Part shown: piece by piece, positions 6,574-14,758 of the stretch | Layout of the letters: the number at the start of each line of letters is the position of its first letter | How positions within the stretch are numbered: the first letter of the stretch is position 1 | Assembly: GCA_900554925.1 (NCBI GenBank) | Contig: USJG01000033.1 | Coordinates: 1 to 16,852 of the forward strand | Length of the DNA stretch: 16,852 nt | DNA from: an uncultured Lachnospiraceae bacterium | GTDB lineage: Bacteria > Bacillota > Clostridia > Lachnospirales > Lachnospiraceae | Direction of reading: 5' to 3' | Program-made: the position numbers and the translations under genes | The notes under the pieces: model-generated | Database searches by the model: none | What the model was told of the DNA's origin: nothing | The model's input: only the letters and a program-made list of their open reading frames with translations

Positions 6574-7974
6574 ATGAAAAGGTTTGTAGCATTACTATTA
6601 GCCGGAGTTATGACATTTTCATTAGCGGCGTGTGGATCTTCAGAAGAAACACCTGCTCCGGAAACAGAAGCAGAAGAGACAACTTCCGAAGAAACTTCCA
6701 CAGAAGAAGAAGCTCCTGCAGAAGAGACAGGCGAGGAGGTTGCTGACGCAGCAGTTGCAGCAGATATTACCTTATGGACTTACCCTATCGGCAAGTTTGG
6801 CGATTCTGCAACAGTAGATGGCTTTATTTCAGCATTTAATGAGAAATATCCTGACATTCATGTATCTGTAGAATATCTGGATTACACTTCAGGTGATGAT
6901 CAGGTAACAGCAGCCATTGAAGCTGGCACAACACCTGATGTTATCATGGAAGGACCGGAACGTCTGGTAAGCAACTGGGGCGCTAAGGGCAAGATGGTTG
7001 ACCTGGCTGACCTTTGGGATGAGGAAGCAATGGCAGACATTTCCGCAACAAGTGAAGCAGTAGTGGCAGCTTGCCAGTCAGAGGACGGTGTATTCTATGA
7101 ATATCCTCTTTGTATGACAACTCATACCATGGGTATCAACAAGGAACTGTTCGAAGCAGCAGACGCTATGCAGTACATAAATGAAGACCGTACATGGACA
7201 ACAGAGAACTTTGGAAAAGCTCTCCAGGCCCTTAAGGATTACGGTGTTGAGACAACAGCAATCGTTTACTGCGGCGGTCAGGGTGGTGACCAGGGTACAC
7301 GTGCTCTGGCAATGAACCTTTACAACGCATCCTTTACAAATGACTCTCATACAGAGTGGACCATGAACAGCGAAGCAGGCGTTAAAGGCCTTCAGCAGTT
7401 AGTAGACTGGGCAGACGCAGGTCTGTTAAGCTACGATGCAGGTGCAGTTGCTTCTGATGAACTCCAGCTGTTTGCAAATGGAACAATTGCCATGACTTTC
7501 GCATGGAACGCAGCAAATGAAGCATCTTACGCATCTTCAGTTTCCTTTACACCTTATGCAGTAGCATTCCCTTCAGAGGACGGAACACCTGAGCTTTGCG
7601 GTGGTATCTGGGGATTCGGTATCTTTGACAACGGTGACGCAGACAAGATCGCAGCATCTAAGCTTTTCATCGAATTTATCTGTGATGATGCAGAGCAGGG
7701 ACCTACAAGCGTAGCACAGACAGGATTCTTCCCGGTACGTTCTTCTTATGGCAACATCTATGCAGGCACAGAAGATGAAGAGCGTATGGCAACCTATGCA
7801 AGCTTCCAGCAGTGGTTAGGCGATTACTACAATGTAACACTTGGCTGGGCTGAGCAGAGAACCGCATGGTGGAATATGCTTCAGCAGATTTTCGGCGGCG
7901 AAGATGTTAAGACAGCAGCAGATGCTTATGTAGCAACATGTAACGAGGCTACAAGCGCAGCTTCCGCAGGCTGA
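6574..7974 (+). CDS. ABC importer 2: sugar-binding lipoprotein, probable sialic acid binder
   Basis: This 466-residue protein is the lipid-anchored binding component of a second CUT1-type importer. The signal sequence ends in LAAC, giving lipidated Cys20, followed by a Glu/Thr-rich linker to about residue 60. The mature domain opens with ADITLWTYPIG and carries a PDVIMEGPERL stretch near residues 124-134, the usual layout for family 1 carbohydrate-binding proteins. AAGGAGG at 6560-6566 sets the start. It is the first gene of an operon that ends in nanA and diverges from nanE, so sialic acid or an anhydro or processed derivative is the likely ligand, inferred from context. It shares the general fold and signal type with the first lipoprotein but is clearly a different sequence. 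Confidence 0.9.
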   Translation: MKRFVALLLAGVMTFSLAACGSSEETPAPETEAEETTSEETSTEEEAPAEETGEEVADAAVAADITLWTYPIGKFGDSATVDGFISAFNEKYPDIHVSVEYLDYTSGDDQVTAAIEAGTTPDVIMEGPERLVSNWGAKGKMVDLADLWDEEAMADISATSEAVVAACQSEDGVFYEYPLCMTTHTMGINKELFEAADAMQYINEDRTWTTENFGKALQALKDYGVETTAIVYCGGQGGDQGTRALAMNLYNASFTNDSHTEWTMNSEAGVKGLQQLVDWADAGLLSYDAGAVASDELQLFANGTIAMTFAWNAANEASYASSVSFTPYAVAFPSEDGTPELCGGIWGFGIFDNGDADKIAASKLFIEFICDDAEQGPTSVAQTGFFPVRSSYGNIYAGTEDEERMATYASFQQWLGDYYNVTLGWAEQRTAWWNMLQQIFGGEDVKTAADAYVATCNEATSAASAG

Positions 7975-8003
7975 TTGATTTAGAAAAATACCAGAGAAAC
8001 GTT

Positions 8004-8034
8004 GGGCACCTGCCAGGGGGTGGGTGCCCTTTTT
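8004..8034 (+). terminator. Attenuating terminator after binding-protein gene 2
   Basis: GGGCACC (8004-8010) pairs with GGTGCCC (8023-8029), and TTTTT follows at 8030-8034. The 12-base loop is large, so read-through into the permease genes is expected. This would give more lipoprotein than permease. Confidence 0.78.
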
Positions 8035-8065
8035 AACCAGATTAGTAAGGAAGGAACGTTGATAT

Positions 8066-8974
8066 ATGAGCAAAAATAATGTTACCGCACGAAGCAAGGT
8101 ATTGGTCAGACGTGAAACCAGGTCTGCGTATCTTTTTCTTCTGCCCAGTTTAATTTTCTTCGTAGGATTTGTTATCGTTCCTATGTTTATGTGTTTGTTT
8201 ACCAGTTTCTTTAATTACACAATGAATGATTTTAAGTTTGTGGGATTAGGAAACTATATAGAAATGTTTCAGGATAAGATCTTCTTAAGAGCATTTTGGA
8301 ACACCGTTCTTATTGTTGTTGTGGCGGTTCCCGCAGTAACTGTATTTTCCCTGTGGGTAGGTTCCTCTATTTATAAGATGAAGGCAGTTACCAGATCCTT
8401 CTTCCGCTGCGTATTTTATCTGCCTGTTGTAACAGGTACTGTTGCGGTAGCGGTAGTATGGAAATGGATGTTTAATAAATATACCGGCCTGTTCAACTAT
8501 GTACTTACTGGCACAGGAGTGATCGATCAGAATATCAGCTGGCTGGGAGATGAGAAGACAGCTATCTGGTGTATTATCATTATTCTGTTTACTACTTCTA
8601 TTGGACAGCCGATCGTTCTTTATGTGGCAGCATTGGGAAATGTTGATGTTTCTCTTGTTGAGGCAGCAGAAGTAGATGGCGCTACGAATTTACAGACTTT
8701 CTGGAAAATTAAGTGGCCCTCCATTATGCCTACCACACTGTATGTTCTGGTTATTACAACCATTAACTCATTCCAGTGTTATGCATTGATCCAGCTGCTG
8801 ACTTCGGGCGGACCGAATCATTCGACAGATACCATCATGTATTACATATATTATGAAGCATTTAAGCTGAACCGTTACGGATACGGAAATGCAATGGGAA
8901 TCTTCCTTGCGGCTATTATCGCCCTGTTCTCCGCGTTGCAGTTTAAGGTAACGAAGTCCGGCAGTGTAGATTAG
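8066..8974 (+). CDS. ABC importer 2: permease, MalF/UgpA type
   Basis: This 302-residue membrane protein is the first channel subunit of importer 2. Hydrophobic segments lie near residues 21-47, 80-102, 114-134, 167-190, 222-240 and 272-292. The ATPase-docking EAA loop is at about 198-220 (VEAAEVDGAT, then WKIKWPSI). A TSGGPNHSTDT loop at 246-256 is typical of the MalF-type partner. AAGGAAGG at 8047-8054 precedes the start with somewhat long spacing. Its TAG stop overlaps the ribosome binding site of the next permease. Confidence 0.92.
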   Translation: MSKNNVTARSKVLVRRETRSAYLFLLPSLIFFVGFVIVPMFMCLFTSFFNYTMNDFKFVGLGNYIEMFQDKIFLRAFWNTVLIVVVAVPAVTVFSLWVGSSIYKMKAVTRSFFRCVFYLPVVTGTVAVAVVWKWMFNKYTGLFNYVLTGTGVIDQNISWLGDEKTAIWCIIIILFTTSIGQPIVLYVAALGNVDVSLVEAAEVDGATNLQTFWKIKWPSIMPTTLYVLVITTINSFQCYALIQLLTSGGPNHSTDTIMYYIYYEAFKLNRYGYGNAMGIFLAAIIALFSALQFKVTKSGSVD

Positions 8975-8988
8975 GGAGGTGATGAATA

Positions 8989-9822
8989 ATGAATAGTGGA
9001 GTAAAACGTAAAACAGGTTATGATATATTAGTTATGGTTATCATGGTTATTCTGGCTATCTTATTTATCTTCCCGGTATACTGGATCGTCACAGGTTCCT
9101 TTAAGGACGCGGCTGCGATCAATGCGGCAAATCCGGAATGGTTCCCCAAGAATCCAACTGTAGATAACTATATAAGACTTTTTGATAAACCGGCGCTTCG
9201 CTGGCTGTTTAACAGCGTGTTTATAGCGGTTATGGCCATGGCTCTTACCTGTATTACTGCGGCAATGGCAGGATACGCGCTGGCTAAGAAAAGATTTGTG
9301 GGACGGGCAACACTGTTCAGCCTTTTGGTGTGCGCTATGGCGCTTCCCAAACAGGTTGTCCTGATTCCTCTGTTAAAGGAAATGTCCTTCTTAGGCCTTC
9401 ACGATAATATGTGGGCGGTAATTCTTCCGACAGTAGGCTGGCCCTTTGGTATTTTCCTTATGAAGCAGTTCTCAGAGACGATTCCAACGGAAATGCTGGA
9501 GGCGGTAAGAATTGACGGTGCCGGCGAAGTCCAGACATTTACCACGATCGTCTTACCCATTGTAAAGCCGGGTATTGGAGCACTGGCAATTTTTACATTT
9601 ATCAGTACATGGAACGATTACTTCTTACAGTTGATCATGTTGAACTCAAGCAACACACTTACCATTTCCCTTGGTATTGCCAAGCTGCAGGCGGAAATGT
9701 CCAATGACTTCGGCCTTATCATGGCAGGTGCGGCCCTTGGCGCTATTCCGATTATTGCAATATTCCTTATGTTCCAGAAGTATTTCACACAGGGTATTAC
9801 AATGGGCGCTGTAAAAGGCTGA
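8989..9822 (+). CDS. ABC importer 2: permease, MalG type
   Basis: This 277-residue membrane protein is the second channel subunit. Hydrophobic segments lie near residues 13-35, 75-98, 107-129, 141-158, 192-208 and 243-262. The EAA loop is at about 169-192 (LEAVRIDGAG, then TIVLPIV), and the C-terminus GITMGAVKG is standard for the family. AGGGAGGTGAT at 8973-8983 sets the start. A nearer ATG at 8982 runs into a stop after four codons and is not the start. nanA follows without an intervening terminator. Confidence 0.92.
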   Translation: MNSGVKRKTGYDILVMVIMVILAILFIFPVYWIVTGSFKDAAAINAANPEWFPKNPTVDNYIRLFDKPALRWLFNSVFIAVMAMALTCITAAMAGYALAKKRFVGRATLFSLLVCAMALPKQVVLIPLLKEMSFLGLHDNMWAVILPTVGWPFGIFLMKQFSETIPTEMLEAVRIDGAGEVQTFTTIVLPIVKPGIGALAIFTFISTWNDYFLQLIMLNSSNTLTISLGIAKLQAEMSNDFGLIMAGAALGAIPIIAIFLMFQKYFTQGITMGAVKG

Positions 9823-9864
9823 TAAACTGTGAGCATATGAATGATAGAAAGGAAGATGGTTGCT

Positions 9865-10770
9865 ATGGATATTAAAAAATATCAGGGTGTTATTCCGGCA
9901 TTTTATGCCTGCTATGATGAAGAAGGAAAGGTTTCTCCCGAAAGAGTCAGAGCGCTTACCGATTACCTGATCGACAAAGGGGTTACAGGGCTCTATGTGG
10001 GAGGTTCCTCAGGAGAATGTATTTATCAGAGTGTGGCGGAGAGGAAGCTTACACTGGAAAATGTTATGGAGCGGGCAAAAGGAAAGGTGACAGTGATCGC
10101 CCATGTTGCCTGCAATAATACAGCAGACAGTATGGAACTGGCAGCCCATGCGGAAAGCCTTGGTGTAGATGCTATCGCATCTATTCCGCCAATTTATTTC
10201 CACCTGCCGGAACACGCCATTGCAAAATATTGGAATGATATTTCCAAGGCGGCACCGAATACAGATTTTATTATTTATAATATTCCTCAGCTGGCAGGGG
10301 TATCTCTTACCTTACCATTGCTGCGCGAGATGAAAAAGAACCCCAGGGTTATCGGAGTGAAAAATTCCTCCATGCCGGTACAGGATATTCAGATGTTCCA
10401 TGATGAGGGAGTGATTGTCTTTAACGGTCCTGATGAGCAGTTCGTTTCAGGCCTGGCAGCCGGCGCTGTGGGAGGCATTGGCGGCACTTATGCAGCCATG
10501 CCGGAGCTGTATCTTAAGGCAAGGGAATTATTTTACCAGGGCGAAGTTGAAAAAGCGAGAGAACTTCAGAACGATATTTGCAGAATTATCTACAAGATGT
10601 GTTCTGGCCATGGGAATATGTATGCAGTGATAAAGGAAATCATCCGTCTTCAGGGGGGACCAGATGTGGGCAGTGTTCGTTTACCTCTTGCGGAACTGAT
10701 AGAGGCAGATAAGAAAGTTGCAAAAGAATGTGCAGATATGATAGCGGAAGCTATTAAGAAATATTGCTAA
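9865..10770 (+). CDS. nanA: N-acetylneuraminate lyase
   Basis: This 301-residue TIM-barrel aldolase of the DapA/NanA superfamily splits Neu5Ac into ManNAc and pyruvate. With the start at 9865, the pyruvate-binding GSSGE motif is at residues 47-51, the catalytic Tyr138 is in YNIPQ, and the Schiff-base Lys166 is in GVKNSS. These match the spacing of the E. coli enzyme (Tyr137, Lys165) to within one residue. An in-frame ATG at 9841 would add eight residues but has poor Shine-Dalgarno support, whereas AAAGGAAG at 9848-9855 suits 9865. The gene follows importer 2 by about 40 bases and precedes a strong terminator. Other DapA-family enzymes are possible in principle, but the nan context and motif spacing make NanA likely. 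Confidence 0.9.
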   Translation: MDIKKYQGVIPAFYACYDEEGKVSPERVRALTDYLIDKGVTGLYVGGSSGECIYQSVAERKLTLENVMERAKGKVTVIAHVACNNTADSMELAAHAESLGVDAIASIPPIYFHLPEHAIAKYWNDISKAAPNTDFIIYNIPQLAGVSLTLPLLREMKKNPRVIGVKNSSMPVQDIQMFHDEGVIVFNGPDEQFVSGLAAGAVGGIGGTYAAMPELYLKARELFYQGEVEKARELQNDICRIIYKMCSGHGNMYAVIKEIIRLQGGPDVGSVRLPLAELIEADKKVAKECADMIAEAIKKYC

Positions 10771-10779
10771 TCTGGTATA

Positions 10780-10811
10780 GAAAAAGACATGGATGCGTCC
10801 ATGTCTTTTTC
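10780..10811 (+). terminator. Intrinsic terminator after nanA
   Basis: Arms 10780-10793 and 10798-10811 are perfectly complementary over 14 bp (AAAAAGACATGGA type) around a 4-base loop, TGCG. The 3' arm ends in TTTTT, so the stem contains its own U-tract. It separates the importer 2-nanA operon from the RpiR gene. Confidence 0.88.
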
Positions 10812-10855
10812 GGCAGGACTTAAGAAATGGGTATCGCTCAGGAGGAAGAAATGAA

Positions 10856-11713
10856 ATGACATCATCCAGTTTATTGCTAGATATACAGCTTTCGTATAAC
10901 CAATTTACGAAAACAGAAAAGAAAATTGCCGATTTTGTAATGGAGAATGTGAATCAGGTTTTATTTATGTCGATTACAGATCTGGCGGACGCCTGCAACG
11001 TGGCAGATGCCAGTGTGCACCGGTTCTGCAGAACCATTGGAATGAAAGGCTATCAGGAATTTAAAATGAAACTCTCCTTAAGCATTGCGCCTGATGAAAC
11101 AGAGGAAAAGGAAGAGAATGAAAAATATGAAAAATCGGATACCCTTTCTAATATGATGGATTGTGTTTTGGATACCCATATAAATGCACTGAAAGAAACA
11201 AGAATGTTGTTGGATGAGAAAGCAGTTGAAAAAACTGTCGGCATGATGGAAAATGCCAGAAATATTTATTTCTTTGGCATAGGGGACAGCCTTTTGACGG
11301 CCCAGGAGGCGCGCAACAAATTTTTAAGGATCATTAACAGTGTAAACTGCATAGAGGATCCCCATATGCAGGCGATGTCAGCTTCCATGGCAACCAGTGA
11401 AGATCTGATATTTATTATATCTTACTCCGGTTCCACCAAGGATAATATTTACGTAGCTGAAATTGCAAAGCAGGCAGGTGCCAAGATCGTAGGGATCACA
11501 CGGTTCTTAAAATCGCCCCTTACCAATTATACGGATGTTACCTTAACCTGCGGCGCTAATGAAGGTCCGCTGGAGGGGGGATCTATGAGTGCCAAGATGA
11601 GTCAGCTATATATCATCGATGTTCTGTTCCATGAATATTACAGAAGAAATCTTGCAGTTTCCAGAGAAAATAATAAGAAAACGTCAAAGGCAGTAGTGGA
11701 AAAATTATATTAA
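10856..11713 (+). CDS. RpiR-family regulator with SIS domain, likely NanR-type
   Basis: This 285-residue transcription factor has an N-terminal RpiR helix-turn-helix (about residues 1-77, with TEKKIADFV, ITDLADACNVADASVHRFCR and GYQEFK). A charged linker follows, then a C-terminal SIS sugar-phosphate-binding domain from about 125 to 260 (FGIGDS at 140-145, ISYSGSTKDN at 188-197). The start at 10856 is chosen because AGGAGG at 10840-10845 precedes it. The upstream in-frame ATG at 10793 lies inside the nanA terminator. RpiR proteins act as the sialic acid regulator NanR in several bacteria and sense phosphorylated amino sugars such as ManNAc-6-P. That role here is inferred from context. It probably heads an operon with the chemoreceptor and nagB. 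No clear promoter was found in the 44 bases between terminator and start codon. Confidence 0.88.
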   Translation: MTSSSLLLDIQLSYNQFTKTEKKIADFVMENVNQVLFMSITDLADACNVADASVHRFCRTIGMKGYQEFKMKLSLSIAPDETEEKEENEKYEKSDTLSNMMDCVLDTHINALKETRMLLDEKAVEKTVGMMENARNIYFFGIGDSLLTAQEARNKFLRIINSVNCIEDPHMQAMSASMATSEDLIFIISYSGSTKDNIYVAEIAKQAGAKIVGITRFLKSPLTNYTDVTLTCGANEGPLEGGSMSAKMSQLYIIDVLFHEYYRRNLAVSRENNKKTSKAVVEKLY

Positions 11714-11746
11714 TTTCTTTCTTTGATGGATGAGGGAGGTTACATT

Positions 11747-13903
11747 ATGAAAAAGAAAAATCGTGATGATTTAAAGAATGATCCGACATCTGGGAAAAGG
11801 CATCAAAGAAAAAAGAAAAAGGTGGATTTCCAGACAAATCTGAATCTGAAAGTTCAGCTTCTGGTAGGCTTCATCGTACCCATATTGTTTGTTATATTGG
11901 TGGGCATCATTTCTTATAAGAAAGCGGAAGAAGGGATGGTTTCTAATTTTGAACAGACAGCAAGCACTTCCATTGAATCACAGATACAGTATCTGGATTT
12001 TGGAATGTCCATGATCAATTCAGATATGTTACAGATGAAGCTGGATTCTGAGCTGCAAAGTCTGGTGGGAGGCACCTATAAAAACGACGCCTCCAAAACC
12101 TCCGCGATCAACAGGAAAACCTTATCAAGCATCAATGTAAAGCAGGCGTCAAATTCCCTGATTGGAGCCATTTATATTATACCTACAAAGGACAATCAGG
12201 TAATGAGTACGCTTCAGTCCACCAACCAGAGCCCGGCAGGGTATTATGGTGAATGGGCAGGGACAGAGGAGGGCCAGCGGATCATAGGTGAGAAAAATGT
12301 TGCAGAATGGCTTGGAATCACTACAAGCTGGGTTGGAAAGCACCCGGAAATGGATGCGCTGACAGGATATGCTTCTGATAATTATATTATATCTTATATG
12401 AGCGCATTTCCCAATAAGTCGGCAGTTATCGTGGTGGACATCAGCAGAGAGGCTGTAGAGGAAAGTCTGAAAAAAATAGATACTTCAGACGGCTCTATTT
12501 TAGGATTTATCACTGCGGACGGCAATGAAGCAGTAATAAAGGATGGGGAAAGCACCAGCGAGTTTAGCTTCTCAGAACAGGAATTTTTTAAAGAGTGTCT
12601 GGCAAAAGAGGAATTAGCGGGAACAGAGTATGTTACCTATGATGGGAGAGAATATTTTTTCACTTTTGCCAAAAGTGATAAGACGGGAGTTGTAATCGGT
12701 TATCTGGTGCCTATAAGCCATGTGACAAGGAGTGCTGAATCCATTAAGCAGATTACGGTAATCCTGCTGATCATTGCCTGCATTGCAGCAGCGGTAATAG
12801 GGATATTGATTTCCATTAATATAAGCGCAAGCATGGCAAGCATCATTAAGCGTCTGAAGAAAGCAGCAGAGGGGGATCTGACTGTTCAGCTTAAGACAAA
12901 GGGCAAAAGTGAGTTCAGCGTATTGTCACAGCATATTATGAATGTGATCACCAATACAAGGGAACTGATTTCACAGGTAGAGGGAATCGCCATGCTGGTT
13001 GCCGACGCCACAGAAGGAGTAGAGGAGGTCTCCAGGGAGATTGAAGAATCTTCACAGGATATTAAGATGACGCTGGCAGAGATTGATTCAGGCGTATCCC
13101 AGCAGGCCCAGGACGCTCAGGGCTGTCTTGCCCAGATGGACTCTCTTTCCAGTAAGATTGAAGAAATCGGCGACAACATTGATCAGACTGCTGCCAATTC
13201 TGAGACCACCAAAGAAATTGTTGCCAAAAGTATTGAAACCATGGATGCCCTGTCAGGAAAGACCAAAGCAACCATAGAGGTTACTGACCGGGTAAAAGAA
13301 GACATTCGATTATTGGAGAAAAAGTCTCTGGTAATTGGCAGCTTTGTTGAAACCATCAATGACATTGCCGAAGAGACAAATCTGCTTTCCCTGAATGCCT
13401 CCATAGAAGCCGCAAGAGCCGGGGAAGCGGGAAAGGGATTTGCAGTTGTTGCAGAAGCCATCCGCAAGCTTGCCGATGGATCCCAGCAGGCCGCAAATGA
13501 AATCAACAAAGTGGTGGAAGAAATCATAGGCCAGACCAAAGAAACGGTTTCCACGGCAGTGAAGGCGGAGGAGATCGTAGCACAACAGGCACAGCTGGTA
13601 AACCATACGAAAGAGGATTTCAGGAGCATTTCGGAATGTACGGAACAGATGCTTACTGGAATTAAGCAGATTTCTGAAGATATTGGAAGCATAGATACAA
13701 AGAGAAAGGATACTTTGGAAGCTGTGCTCAGTATTTCGGCAGTATCGGAGGAAACATCGGTGGCCTCCAGCAATGTTTTCAATATTTCCCAGAGTCAGAT
13801 GAAAGTAGTGGCTTCCTTAAAGCAGGCAAGCATAGAGCTTAAGGAAAAAATGAGGGAGCTGGAAAAGGCTTTATCAGTATTTAAAATCAATATGGAAGAA
13901 TAA
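11747..13903 (+). CDS. Methyl-accepting chemotaxis protein with large extracytoplasmic sensor
   Basis: This 718-residue chemoreceptor has a basic cytoplasmic N-tail (residues 1-30), transmembrane helix 1 at about 37-57, and an extracytoplasmic ligand-binding region at about 58-332, sized like a double Cache domain. Transmembrane helix 2 is at about 335-358, HAMP at 359-410, and then a long coiled-coil signalling domain. The conserved hairpin tip that contacts CheA and CheW is at 542-577, with EETNLLSLNASIEAARAGE and GFAVVAEAIRKLAD. No C-terminal CheR-tethering pentapeptide is seen. GAGGGAGGT at 11732-11740 fixes the start at 11747 rather than the TTG at 11723. It lies 33 bases after the RpiR gene and 37 before nagB with no terminator between, so it is probably co-transcribed with them. 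Its ligand is unknown. Confidence 0.92.
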   Translation: MKKKNRDDLKNDPTSGKRHQRKKKKVDFQTNLNLKVQLLVGFIVPILFVILVGIISYKKAEEGMVSNFEQTASTSIESQIQYLDFGMSMINSDMLQMKLDSELQSLVGGTYKNDASKTSAINRKTLSSINVKQASNSLIGAIYIIPTKDNQVMSTLQSTNQSPAGYYGEWAGTEEGQRIIGEKNVAEWLGITTSWVGKHPEMDALTGYASDNYIISYMSAFPNKSAVIVVDISREAVEESLKKIDTSDGSILGFITADGNEAVIKDGESTSEFSFSEQEFFKECLAKEELAGTEYVTYDGREYFFTFAKSDKTGVVIGYLVPISHVTRSAESIKQITVILLIIACIAAAVIGILISINISASMASIIKRLKKAAEGDLTVQLKTKGKSEFSVLSQHIMNVITNTRELISQVEGIAMLVADATEGVEEVSREIEESSQDIKMTLAEIDSGVSQQAQDAQGCLAQMDSLSSKIEEIGDNIDQTAANSETTKEIVAKSIETMDALSGKTKATIEVTDRVKEDIRLLEKKSLVIGSFVETINDIAEETNLLSLNASIEAARAGEAGKGFAVVAEAIRKLADGSQQAANEINKVVEEIIGQTKETVSTAVKAEEIVAQQAQLVNHTKEDFRSISECTEQMLTGIKQISEDIGSIDTKRKDTLEAVLSISAVSEETSVASSNVFNISQSQMKVVASLKQASIELKEKMRELEKALSVFKINMEE

Positions 13904-13940
13904 TGTAAAATCAGGAAGAAAAATAAAGGAGTGATGGAAG

Positions 13941-14669
13941 ATGAAAATAATAAAAGCAAAAGATTATAATGATATGAGCAGAAAGGCAGCCAATATTATT
14001 TCGGCCCAGGTTATTATGAAGCCAAACTGTGTATTAGGGCTTGCCACAGGCTCCACCCCCATTGGAACCTATGCACAGCTTGTAGAATGGTATCGGAAAG
14101 GTGATCTGGATTTTTCAGAAGTGACCACAGTAAACTTAGACGAATATAAGGGGCTTACCAAAGATAACGACCAGAGCTACTATTATTTTATGAAGGACAA
14201 TCTGTTCAGTAAGGTAAATATTAACCCGGATCGTACTTTCCTGCCGGATGGCATGGAACCGGACAGCGATAAGGCATGTGCTGATTATAATAAGATCATA
14301 GCAGAGGTTGGCGGTGTGGATTTACAGCTTCTTGGTCTGGGGCATAACGGTCATATTGGCTTTAATGAGCCGGGAATGGCCTTTGAAGCTGAAACACACT
14401 GTGTGAATCTGACAGAATCCACTATGAAAGCAAATCAGAGATTTTTTGCCTCCATGGATGATGTGCCAAGACAGGCATACACCATGGGAATTAAGACGAT
14501 CATGCAGGCGAAAAAGATTCTGGTGGTAGTAAGCGGCCAGGACAAGGCAGCCATTGTAAAGGAAGCATTCTTTGGACCGATCACACCCAAGGTTCAGGCT
14601 TCTGTACTGCAGCTTCACAATGATGTTACCATCGTGGCGGATGAAGCGGCGTTATCTCTTGTAAAGTAA
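13941..14669 (+). CDS. nagB: Glucosamine-6-phosphate deaminase (copy 1)
   Basis: This 242-residue enzyme converts glucosamine-6-phosphate to fructose-6-phosphate and ammonia, the last step from amino sugars to glycolysis. It shows GLATGSTPIGTY at residues 33-44 (phosphate binding), NLDEYKG at 66-72 with the catalytic Asp68, and LGHNGHIGFNEPG at 133-145 with His138 and Glu143. Length and the NGHIGFNEP motif match the short Bacillus-type NagB, not the longer allosteric E. coli form. AAAGGAG at 13925-13931 sets the start. It closes the RpiR-chemoreceptor-nagB unit. The gene faces a second nagB tail to tail, about three quarters identical in protein by eye. No nagA lies in the window. Confidence 0.95.
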   Translation: MKIIKAKDYNDMSRKAANIISAQVIMKPNCVLGLATGSTPIGTYAQLVEWYRKGDLDFSEVTTVNLDEYKGLTKDNDQSYYYFMKDNLFSKVNINPDRTFLPDGMEPDSDKACADYNKIIAEVGGVDLQLLGLGHNGHIGFNEPGMAFEAETHCVNLTESTMKANQRFFASMDDVPRQAYTMGIKTIMQAKKILVVVSGQDKAAIVKEAFFGPITPKVQASVLQLHNDVTIVADEAALSLVK

Positions 14670-14711
14670 AGAAAAACTGAAAGGATATGGCAGAATATAA
14701 AGTGCAGCAGC

Positions 14712-14741
14712 AAAGGCGGGAACCTTCGGGCTCCCGCCTTT
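14712..14741. terminator. Bidirectional terminator between convergent nagB genes
   Basis: AAAGGCGGGA (14712-14721) pairs perfectly with TCCCGCCTTT (14732-14741). Inside, CC and GG pair around a TTCG tetraloop. CTTTATATA follows on the plus side. It serves nagB copy 1 and, read from the other strand, copy 2. Confidence 0.88.
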
Positions 14742-14758
14742 CTTTATATAACAGGGAA

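Noticed and set aside
9841..9864. Upstream ATG for nanA at 9841
   Set aside because: Shine-Dalgarno support is weak, whereas AAAGGAAG at 9848-9855 fits the ATG at 9865. The shorter protein also places Tyr and Lys near the known E. coli numbering.
10793..10855. Upstream in-frame ATG for the RpiR gene
   Set aside because: It lies in the arm of the nanA terminator and lacks a ribosome binding site. AGGAGG at 10840-10845 serves the ATG at 10856.
13183..13782. Minus-strand open frame of 199 codons inside the chemoreceptor gene
   Set aside because: It lies wholly within the conserved signalling domain of the chemoreceptor. Its Ser/Ala-rich translation is typical of the antisense of coiled-coil coding sequence.
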